From Candidatus Zixiibacteriota bacterium (GTDB lineage Bacteria; Zixibacteria; MSB-5A5; GN15; FEB-12): a DNA stretch of 5,189 nucleotides. Each line of letters opens with the position of its first letter. Position 1 is the first letter of the stretch. Location: positions 6,904-12,092 of the forward strand of contig JAOZPL010000028.1 of the NCBI GenBank assembly GCA_029932795.1. The letters run 5' to 3'. Below, piece after piece: positions 1 through 4,773 of this stretch. The position numbers and the translations under genes are program-made. Below the pieces are notes generated by a model. The model was not told the DNA's origin, ran no database searches, and saw only the letters and a program-made list of their open reading frames with translations.

Positions 1-2623
1 GCAGTACCATCTTCTTGACACTGGAGAACTCGTTCGCCTCGAGTCTATACAGATAGACACCACTGGCGAGAGTCGAAGCATCCCACTGCTTCTTAATCAC
101 ACCAGGAGCGTCAGCAACGCCGGAGATGACGTCAACCACCTGACCTTGGATGTTGTAGATGGTCAGGCGATATTCGCCGGCTGTCGGCATCGCAAACTGA
201 ATAGTGGTTGTCGGGTTGAACGGGTTCGGGTAGTTCTGACTCAGGTTGTACCGAGTCGGAACGTTGCTGGCCACGAGCGGCAGACCGTTGATTGTCGCCA
301 TCTCGAGGGTCAGAATGTCACCATCGATACCGGCCAGGAATTCGCCAGTGAAGCCACTGACGTCATTAAGGTTCGGTGTCACGATGATGCGTGTATTCTG
401 ACCGTCGAACCGGTATGCCATCTCCATGTTGTCGGCCATGAGCGTAGGCGCTACATTACCGGCAACCACGAGATACGCGGCACCAATTTCAGTCTCGCTC
501 TGAACCGCTACGAGACCAGCATCGTGCGTGTAGTTGACCTTCCCAGCAACAACATCCTTCGGATATGGCTGGGCGTCACCAATGACGACACGAATCAGGT
601 ACACCAGGTCGGCAACCGACAGGGTGATACCGTCTTTGTTGCAGTCAGTAGCGGCAATTGAGGCGTCAGCATGTGTACCAAAGGCGCTCAGGCCCTGGAC
701 GAAGTAGTTGGTGAACATAACCGCGTCGGCGATTTCGTACGCAATACCATTGACGTTCACGTCGCCGGGAGCGTCGATGGAGTCGGCGCAGATAATGTCG
801 ATTCCGCCGTTACGGTAGTGGACCAGGCGCACTGGCCAGCCCTTCTTCACCACATCACACTCCGGTGAGGGGGCACCGCCGAAGGTCGGCATCGGACCAC
901 TGAGATCGGTGATCTCCTTGTAGTAGTCCATTCCGTCGTCGCCAAACCAGTCGTAGACCTTCTCCGTGATGAACAGCGTGTCACCGTACTTACTGGAGAT
1001 GCCGTTATCGCCGCACTCCATCCAGTAGAACCGAATGGGCACAAACTGGCACTCCAGGGTGCGGTCGTTGCTGACGAAGAAGTGGAGAACAGCCAGCTGA
1101 TTGGAGATAGGTGGCGGTCCCTCATGGTTGGTGAAGCAGTCAGGGTGGACGGCACCGTTGTTGGTCTCAGCCATCGCAACCACACGCAGCAGGCCGCTCG
1201 GGCAGCCATCGCCGCAGTTACCGTCAGCACCATAGCGATAGGTGAAATACTCCCAGGCGCATCCGGTACTGTCGGGTAGGAGGAATTTACCCTCTTCGGC
1301 ATACATGAAGTTCAAAGCCGAAGCATCATAGGCGATCAGGAAATTGTAACCGCCCATCGGGTAGTTGATGTATGTGTGGTTAAGCATGGTGATTTCCACC
1401 GTATGCTCCTGACCCTGGATCACTCCTTTGCCGTTGGCTCCGTGCAGCTTCTCGATAGTGATCTGGAACGGGATTACCCGAACGTAGAAGCAGCAGGTGT
1501 CGGCATTCTCGGGGCTGCATCCAGGACTTAAAGCAGCACTGTCTGTAACCTCGATGCAGATCTCGAAGACACCCGTGTATGTTGAGTCATACAGCGTAAC
1601 CCACGTTACCTCGCCGGTAAACATGTCTACAATAGGCGTCCCGGGACAGGTCTCGGAGACCATATGGTAGTATGGACCCAGACCGCCGTCGGTAGTATCC
1701 ACCGGAACCGTGTAGTACAGGGTGTCACCCCAGCCGATTGTTATGGCAGGAGAATCCGTCGGACATATGAACTCAGGCGGTTCGTTATAGACGCAGATAT
1801 CGAATGTCGTTGTAGCACTGTCGTTACACTGATCAACCACGATGACCTCGATCGGATTGACACCGACATCAGCAAATGTGGTCGCCCACTGGATGAAGCC
1901 GTTGTAAGTGCCAATTGTCATGGCAGCAGGTGCGCCGGGGCCAAGGCTGTATTCTAGAGAATCGCACCCGTAAAGGGTGTCAGCATCATTGCCCTTAGCG
2001 TAGTAAATGAAGGTAGTGCCGAAATGAATCGAGTCATCAGGAATCGGGTCGATCGTAGGAGCCACGTTCTCGTAGTGAACCGTGCCGGGGACTACCGCCG
2101 CCGGGACAATCGCGTTGGTCTCTGCGTCGAGGAACTGGGTCGTGATGGTAGCAGTCGGACTCGGATATTGCAGCACCGCGTTGTCGATAGTCACCATATC
2201 ACCACCGCAAGTGTCGATGGTTGTGAACAGGATCTTACCCAGGTTGTACGAACCGGCTGGCAGGGCAGTATCGCCATACAGGGTCATAGCGGCAATACGG
2301 ATCGTATCGGCAGGGCCAACGCCATCAGCGAAGTTAGTGATGTCGACCACTCGATCCGGTAGGCGGGTGAAGGCAGTATTCCAGTCGAAACCGGTTACCA
2401 CGAGGAATTCACCATTCGCTCCTTCAGCTAGTTCGAGAACAATCTCGATCACCTGGACTGAGTCTTGAGTTACCTCCACATCCACGTTGATGGAATTGTC
2501 CATGCAACGCATGAGGTTGGCTTTCGACTCAACCGTGACCTGGTTAGCAAACGATAACGAAGCCGCAAATGCCACCAATAGGGATATCAGCATCAAAGAA
2601 AACAATGTTCTTTTTTGCATCAT
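1..2623 (-). CDS. Large modular secreted protein with cohesin-like, Ig-like, dockerin and C-terminal sorting (FlgD-like) modules; 3' end cut by the window
   Basis: The frame is open from the ATG at 2623 to the window edge (874 codons, no stop). Residues 1-26 form a signal peptide (basic MMQKR, then a long hydrophobic core, likely cleavage SFA|NQ). Residues about 27-185 and 387-555 look like cohesin-like beta-sandwiches (the second has GGYNFLIAYDASALNF). Residues 186-279 and 280-386 look like Ig/cadherin-type modules. Residues 620-683 carry two dockerin/EF-hand-like loops, GDVNVNG (620) and DCNKDG (660), each followed by an Asp-containing helix. Residues about 685-786 are another beta-rich stretch. 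NYPNPFNP (797-804) opens the C-terminal sorting/FlgD-like Ig module. The visible end, SSVKKMVL, suggests only a few residues are missing. Twenty cysteines suggest disulfides outside the cytoplasm. In FCB bacteria such C-termini mark secreted or surface proteins; whether a type IX system exists here is unknown. Module names are from motif recognition; the ligand or substrate cannot be told. A strong Shine-Dalgarno supports the start; the second ATG (2620) is an alternative. Confidence 0.93.
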   Translation of the reverse strand, partial: MMQKRTLFSLMLISLLVAFAASLSFANQVTVESKANLMRCMDNSINVDVEVTQDSVQVIEIVLELAEGANGEFLVVTGFDWNTAFTRLPDRVVDITNFADGVGPADTIRIAAMTLYGDTALPAGSYNLGKILFTTIDTCGGDMVTIDNAVLQYPSPTATITTQFLDAETNAIVPAAVVPGTVHYENVAPTIDPIPDDSIHFGTTFIYYAKGNDADTLYGCDSLEYSLGPGAPAAMTIGTYNGFIQWATTFADVGVNPIEVIVVDQCNDSATTTFDICVYNEPPEFICPTDSPAITIGWGDTLYYTVPVDTTDGGLGPYYHMVSETCPGTPIVDMFTGEVTWVTLYDSTYTGVFEICIEVTDSAALSPGCSPENADTCCFYVRVIPFQITIEKLHGANGKGVIQGQEHTVEITMLNHTYINYPMGGYNFLIAYDASALNFMYAEEGKFLLPDSTGCAWEYFTYRYGADGNCGDGCPSGLLRVVAMAETNNGAVHPDCFTNHEGPPPISNQLAVLHFFVSNDRTLECQFVPIRFYWMECGDNGISSKYGDTLFITEKVYDWFGDDGMDYYKEITDLSGPMPTFGGAPSPECDVVKKGWPVRLVHYRNGGIDIICADSIDAPGDVNVNGIAYEIADAVMFTNYFVQGLSAFGTHADASIAATDCNKDGITLSVADLVYLIRVVIGDAQPYPKDVVAGKVNYTHDAGLVAVQSETEIGAAYLVVAGNVAPTLMADNMEMAYRFDGQNTRIIVTPNLNDVSGFTGEFLAGIDGDILTLEMATINGLPLVASNVPTRYNLSQNYPNPFNPTTTIQFAMPTAGEYRLTIYNIQGQVVDVISGVADAPGVIKKQWDASTLASGVYLYRLEANEFSSVKKMVL

Positions 2624-2657
2624 TTAATGCTCCTTTATCTAAGTAAAGGTCATTAAA
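2623..2657 (-). promoter_or_regulatory. AT-rich hairpin that would occlude the ribosome binding site and start codon
   Basis: In transcript order, TTTAATG (2657-2651) can pair with CATTAAA (2629-2623), and CCTTTA (2649-2644) with TAAAGG (2637-2632). A small internal loop (one base against two) separates the two stems, and the apical loop is CTTAGA (2643-2638). The inner stem takes up AAAGG of the Shine-Dalgarno; the outer stem includes the A of the ATG. The pairing is exact in both stems. That it regulates translation (as a temperature-sensitive or ligand/protein-controlled switch, for example) is inference. Only 3 of the 13 pairs are G-C, so the structure would be easily melted. Confidence 0.55.
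2630..2636 (-). promoter_or_regulatory. Ribosome binding site of the modular secreted protein
   Basis: On the minus strand the sequence AAAGGAG lies 6 nt before the ATG at 2623 and 9 nt before the second ATG at 2620. This is a near-ideal Shine-Dalgarno and fixes the start to this ATG pair. Most of it falls inside the stem of the hairpin at 2623-2657. Confidence 0.85.
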
Positions 2658-2662
2658 GTTCC

Positions 2663-2697
2663 AGGTAATTGCCCGGAAACTTCCGGACCAGTTACCT
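2663..2697 (-). repeat. Two-part inverted repeat in the leader (outer GGTAA/TTACC, inner CCGGAA/TTCCGG)
   Basis: The outer arms are 2663-2668 and 2692-2697 (six pairs). The inner arms are 2673-2678 and 2681-2686, a near-palindrome with a 2-nt centre. As RNA it would fold as an inner CCGGA/UCCGG stem with a 4-nt loop, an internal loop and the outer stem. It lies directly upstream of the start-site hairpin in the leader. The inner half is also symmetric as DNA and could be an operator instead. There is no T run, so it is not a terminator. Confidence 0.45.
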
Positions 2698-2702
2698 TTT
2701 GA

Positions 2703-2738
2703 TACCGAATCTTCCCTTGTTAAAAATGGGCATCGGTA
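2703..2738 (-). repeat. Leader inverted repeat TACCGA/TCGGTA with inner CCC/GGG
   Basis: TACCGA (2703-2708) and TCGGTA (2733-2738) are exact complements, and CCC (2714-2716) can pair with GGG (2728-2730) inside them. The structure sits 5 bases from the next inverted repeat (2663-2697), so the two would make consecutive stems in the leader transcript. Function unknown. Confidence 0.4.
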
Positions 2739-2774
2739 CTTGCCAATCTGAAAGTCAACTCCTTGTTTGACCAA

Positions 2775-2789
2775 AACCAAATGCTCCGG
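2775..2789 (+). repeat. Intergenic motif AACCAAATGCTCCGG, copy 1
   Basis: This matches 14 of 15 bases of the copy at 3374-3388 in the same orientation. In this copy the right side is not palindromic, but GCTCC can pair with GGAGC at 2800-2804. Role unknown. Confidence 0.4.
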
Positions 2790-2847
2790 TTAAACAAGTG
2801 GAGCTGGCTGGCTTCAAATTGGACTTAGGAGATATAAATGAGAAGAC

Positions 2848-2876
2848 AAAAACCATCCGGATATAATACACCGGAT
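2848..2876 (-). terminator. Terminator-like hairpin within the leader
   Basis: On the minus strand ATCCGG (2876-2871), a 10-nt loop and CCGGAT (2860-2855) are followed after two bases by five T residues (2852-2848) and further T-rich sequence. This has the form of a short intrinsic terminator, about 130 nt into the leader and 225 nt before the ATG. The stem is only six pairs with a rather long loop, so termination may be weak or conditional. A short transcript ending here, or attenuation of the downstream gene, are both possible. Confidence 0.35.
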
Positions 2877-2928
2877 TAGGCTTCCAAATCTCTTGAACGA
2901 ACCCGAATTAGAGTCTCAAATCAAGTAA

Positions 2929-2947
2929 CTTTAAGTAAGTCTTAAAG
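2929..2947 (-). repeat. Perfect 7-bp inverted repeat early in the leader
   Basis: CTTTAAG (2929-2935) and CTTAAAG (2941-2947) are exact complements around a 5-nt spacer, about 60 nt downstream of the predicted transcription start. It could be a small hairpin in the leader RNA or a DNA-binding site. AT-richness of the region makes chance occurrence plausible. Confidence 0.35.
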
Positions 2948-3014
2948 CTACAAAAGGTGCGAGGTACTCAAAACAGAAGCGTTTTTCACACAACTAGTTT
3001 CCCTAGACGGTTCA

Positions 3015-3043
3015 ATTATAATAGCCATATCCACTTTTGTCAA
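3015..3043 (-). promoter_or_regulatory. Consensus sigma70-type promoter for the modular secreted protein
   Basis: On the minus strand, TTGACA (3043-3038) and TATAAT (3020-3015) are both perfect consensus hexamers with an exact 17-bp spacer. A/T tracts immediately upstream fit an UP element. The only gene downstream in this direction is the secreted protein at 2623. The match is by eye to the housekeeping sigma consensus; use of the same consensus in this organism is assumed. Confidence 0.8.
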
Positions 3044-3046
3044 GAG

Positions 3047-3070
3047 AAAAATTGGAAAAAACTCAAAAAA
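3047..3070 (-). promoter_or_regulatory. Phased A/T tracts upstream of the promoter (UP-element-like, curved DNA)
   Basis: Three runs of A on the plus strand (T on the coding strand) at 3047-3051, 3056-3061 and 3065-3070 are centred about 9 bp apart, starting 4 bp upstream of the -35 box. Runs spaced near one helical turn bend DNA, and AT-rich sequence here is what the RNA polymerase alpha C-terminal domain contacts. The sequence is directly visible; the role is inferred. Confidence 0.5.
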
Positions 3071-3101
3071 CTGCAAATACTATCGTATGTAGTAATAAAA
3101 T

Positions 3102-3275
3102 CCCTCAACCACGCTCCTGTCGCAGTGACCGGACGGGCTACCCTCCTATGGCTGATGTGGGCCGACCAGCAACTCCCGGCCCGGCAAAAGAGCCGGATTG
3201 AGAGGACTCAGGGACCAATGATTACGCCACAAATCAGGCCACTGGCAGACAGACATTCGCCTTTCTGGCGGTGTA
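3102..3275. other. GC-rich block with several potential stems; possible structured RNA or 3' UTR element, strand unknown
   Basis: GC content rises from about 25-33% just before it to about 62% (74 of 120 bases at 3121-3240). Possible stems are CTCAA/TTGAG (3104-3108 with 3198-3202), GGGCCG/CGGCCC (3159-3164 with 3177-3182), CCGGC/GCCGG with a 6-nt loop (3181-3185 with 3192-3196), TGATT/AATCA (3219-3223 with 3232-3236) and CGCC/GGCG (3258-3261 with 3267-3270). Some of these compete for the same bases. It matches no RNA family I recognise (RNase P, tmRNA, SRP and common riboswitch cores were considered). It lies between the beta-barrel gene and the next promoter, so on the minus strand it could be a 3' UTR. 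No convincing protein is encoded. Confidence 0.35.
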
Positions 3276-3373
3276 AAGGTATTCTATAATGTAATGGTTC
3301 GCAGTTACCAGCAGACTATGCAATCGGATCCTAATCTACATAAGGTCTCAAATGAAAGGGGAGCACCGAGAAC

Positions 3374-3388
3374 AACCAGATGCTCCGG
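3374..3388 (+). repeat. Intergenic motif AACCAGATGCTCCGG, copy 2
   Basis: This is the second copy of the 15-bp motif, differing from the one at 2775-2789 by one base, and it overlaps the palindrome at 3380-3393. An 11-bp piece (GATGCTCCGGA) also occurs at 4928-4938 inside the helical-repeat gene, probably by chance. Confidence 0.4.
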
Positions 3389-3393
3389 AGCAT
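3380..3393. repeat. 14-bp perfect palindrome ATGCTCCGGAGCAT
   Basis: The sequence is its own reverse complement over 14 bases. Because it has no central spacer it reads more like a DNA-binding site than an RNA hairpin. Its left half belongs to a 15-bp motif that recurs in the leader at 2775-2789. Confidence 0.5.
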
Positions 3394-3474
3394 AATTGGG
3401 AGCAAGCAGCCTGCGCAATGGCGGATTATCCCTTGCGCTTGATATCCGAACTGAAGGCTTGACCATCTAAAGGT

Positions 3475-4749
3475 TCATAAGTTATATGACAGGCCTGAAG
3501 AGAGCAGAAAAATCTGACTGTTTTCCTCACTGTTGCTGTGCCATTCCCACTCTGCTGATAGCAGGATATTGAAGTTAAGAGATCCCAGCAACTTGCAGTC
3601 AGTGATAAGATTAAACCGCTCAAAAGCAAAACCGGTTTGCAGGTCACTCTCGCTTTTCAGCGTTCTACACCCGAGGGATGACTCTAAGGAACAGAAAGCC
3701 TGATCAAACCTGATGAACCCGATCTCGGCGGCCAGTCCACTCTCGAAATAAGTGTCGGTGCTCCCCAGCTCGTTGTTCAACTCATTTTGATATTCAAAAT
3801 CCAGCCCCAGTGCCAGTTCCAACCCATCTTTCTCCCTCCCCAGCAATATCGTAAGCCCAAGCCGGGTATAGTCGTAGGTGATCGGATCGCTGCTACTGAA
3901 GATGTTCAGCTCAAAATCAACATCCTGGCTGCAGAAGTACTTGTCCGACAACTGAGTCTTGTTTCGACAATCTAATTCAAGCCGCCAGTAGTCCCCTTCA
4001 TCATCCGGCTGCCGGTAATCTTTCCTTTCCACCCACCAAAACATGTCAAAATCGCCTTTTTCGTAAAACCCCATGTAGGCACCCTGGGCACCGAAACTCA
4101 GGTAATTAAGTTGCGTCGAATCCGGTACCTGCCGGGTGTGGACAAACAGATCCAGGTCAAGCATCGAGAAGCCTGCAAAGAACTTACCCAGACCAGCCTT
4201 GATGCCGATCCGGTAAGAGTTATAAATGAAGGTGGAGGTGGAGTCAAAGTTCACAAAATCGGCCTGGATCTGCCATCTGGCGGACATGGAACCGTTCAAC
4301 GGCAGGGTCAGTTTCCCCCGGACCTGGCCGGTCAGGTAATCATCTCCAGCCTCGGCAGTTTTGGCGTATCGCCCCCGCCAGTCGAATTCTGAGCTGAAAT
4401 CAAGCCGGTGACGACCCGTTATTGAGTGGAAGTCTGTTACAAACTTTGCCCTGACAAACTCCGAACTCTGCTCGTAATGAGTTTGCAGGAGGAGTCGGCG
4501 ATCCTTGAGCGGTGAGTATTTGAGGCTGAGTTGACCTCTGATATCATCGAGGTAAGTCGTTTTCAGGGCGGAGGTTGCCGCCAGAGAATCCTGTCCCGAT
4601 TCAATTAATGAATCGAGAAAAAACTCCTGTGAAATGAATTCGTAGCCAACGCCGACAGCAAAGTCAAGGTCGGAACTGAAAACAGTAGTCGTCGCAGCAC
4701 CGTTCAAGATGATGCAGAATATGAATATCCAGAGGCCGGAATCGCGCAA
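3475..4749 (-). CDS. Probable outer-membrane beta-barrel protein (hypothetical), 424 residues, TTG start
   Basis: I do not recognise a named family. Residues 2-25 look like a signal peptide (MRDSG, then a hydrophobic run WIFIFCIILNGAATTTVF), with the mature protein starting near DLDF. The rest is a series of short amphipathic strands with alternating hydrophobic and polar residues, many aromatics and charged turns (for example ARWQIQADFVNF, YWRLELDCRNK, GLELALGLDFEYQ), ending in a strand, FLLSSGLSYNL. This is the pattern of an outer-membrane barrel, although the last residue is Leu rather than the usual aromatic. The TTG at 4749 is the only standard start that keeps the signal peptide: the in-frame TAA of the upstream gene is at 4776-4774 and no ATG or GTG occurs in the signal region. 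A GAGGA precedes it. It is probably co-transcribed with the helical-repeat gene 24 bp upstream. Transport or structural role cannot be told. Confidence 0.85.
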   Translation of the reverse strand: MRDSGLWIFIFCIILNGAATTTVFSSDLDFAVGVGYEFISQEFFLDSLIESGQDSLAATSALKTTYLDDIRGQLSLKYSPLKDRRLLLQTHYEQSSEFVRAKFVTDFHSITGRHRLDFSSEFDWRGRYAKTAEAGDDYLTGQVRGKLTLPLNGSMSARWQIQADFVNFDSTSTFIYNSYRIGIKAGLGKFFAGFSMLDLDLFVHTRQVPDSTQLNYLSFGAQGAYMGFYEKGDFDMFWWVERKDYRQPDDEGDYWRLELDCRNKTQLSDKYFCSQDVDFELNIFSSSDPITYDYTRLGLTILLGREKDGLELALGLDFEYQNELNNELGSTDTYFESGLAAEIGFIRFDQAFCSLESSLGCRTLKSESDLQTGFAFERFNLITDCKLLGSLNFNILLSAEWEWHSNSEENSQIFLLSSGLSYNL

Positions 4750-4753
4750 CAGA

Positions 4754-4758
4754 TCCTC
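4754..4758 (-). promoter_or_regulatory. Ribosome binding site deciding the TTG start of the beta-barrel gene
   Basis: GAGGA on the minus strand ends 4 nt before the TTG at 4749. The spacing is a little short but acceptable. With no ATG or GTG near the signal peptide, this site supports the rare TTG start. Confidence 0.55.
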
Positions 4759-4773
4759 GGTGCAAAAAGCGTA

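Larger units (their letters stand above)
2624..3008 (-). promoter_or_regulatory. Long 5' leader (about 385 nt) of the modular secreted protein
   Basis: The stretch lies between the predicted transcription start (about 3008, 7 nt past the -10 box) and the ATG at 2623. It is AT-rich and has no convincing coding sequence. In order of transcription it holds CTAG/CTAG arms (3006-3003 and 2997-2994), a 7-bp inverted repeat (2947-2929), a terminator-like hairpin (2876-2848), a GCTCC/GGAGC pair (2804-2800 and 2787-2783), two larger inverted repeats (2738-2703 and 2697-2663) and the start-site hairpin (2657-2623). I could not match it to a riboswitch family I know. It depends on the promoter call, which is strong. 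Confidence 0.55.
3276..3474 (-). other. Non-coding stretch downstream of the beta-barrel gene
   Basis: No credible gene and no canonical terminator is seen. An inverted repeat GCGCAA/TTGCGC (3413-3418 with 3433-3438), with a smaller GGA/TCC pair inside, lies about 40 bp past the stop codon but is not followed by a T run in the minus direction. A 14-bp perfect palindrome lies at 3380-3393. The plus strand also shows GGAGCA at 3360, 3387 and 3399. The hairpins may protect or end the upstream transcript; that is inference. Confidence 0.4.

Noticed and set aside
146..2468. Several plus-strand open frames opposite the large secreted protein
   Set aside because: They are antisense shadows of a minus-strand gene with a clear signal peptide, dockerin loops and sorting motif; their translations are Val/Arg/His-rich and lack domains.
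2663..2697. ACTGGTCCG in the leader as part of a guanidine-I (ykkC) riboswitch
   Set aside because: The other conserved segments of that family are not found at a suitable distance, so the similarity is a short chance match.
2544..2780. A minus-strand reading frame of 78 codons in the leader, overlapping the start of the secreted protein
   Set aside because: It starts at TTG with only 3 nt after a GGAG, overlaps the well-supported gene by 80 bp in another frame and shows no protein-like pattern. A regulatory upstream frame is conceivable but unsupported.
2855..2876. TATAAT on the plus strand (2862-2867) inside the terminator-like hairpin loop
   Set aside because: No acceptable -35 box lies 16-18 bp upstream and no plus-strand gene follows.
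3214..3231. ATGATTACGCCA resembling the lacZ-alpha/M13 cloning vector sequence
   Set aside because: Only about 12 bases match and the flanks differ from the vector, so this is chance and not vector contamination.
2957..3289. A plus-strand reading frame of 110 codons across the promoter and GC-rich block
   Set aside because: It starts at GTG without a Shine-Dalgarno, has low-complexity Lys-rich then Pro/Arg-rich composition with no recognisable domain, and runs antisense through a perfect promoter.
3262..3290. TATAAT on the plus strand at 3285-3290 as a promoter
   Set aside because: The best -35 candidate (TTTCTG) is poor and nothing credible is encoded downstream on that strand; an antisense RNA to the barrel gene's 3' end cannot be excluded.
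3291..3308. GGTTCGCAGTTACC resembling a tRNA T-arm
   Set aside because: No acceptor, D or anticodon arm can be placed around it on either strand.
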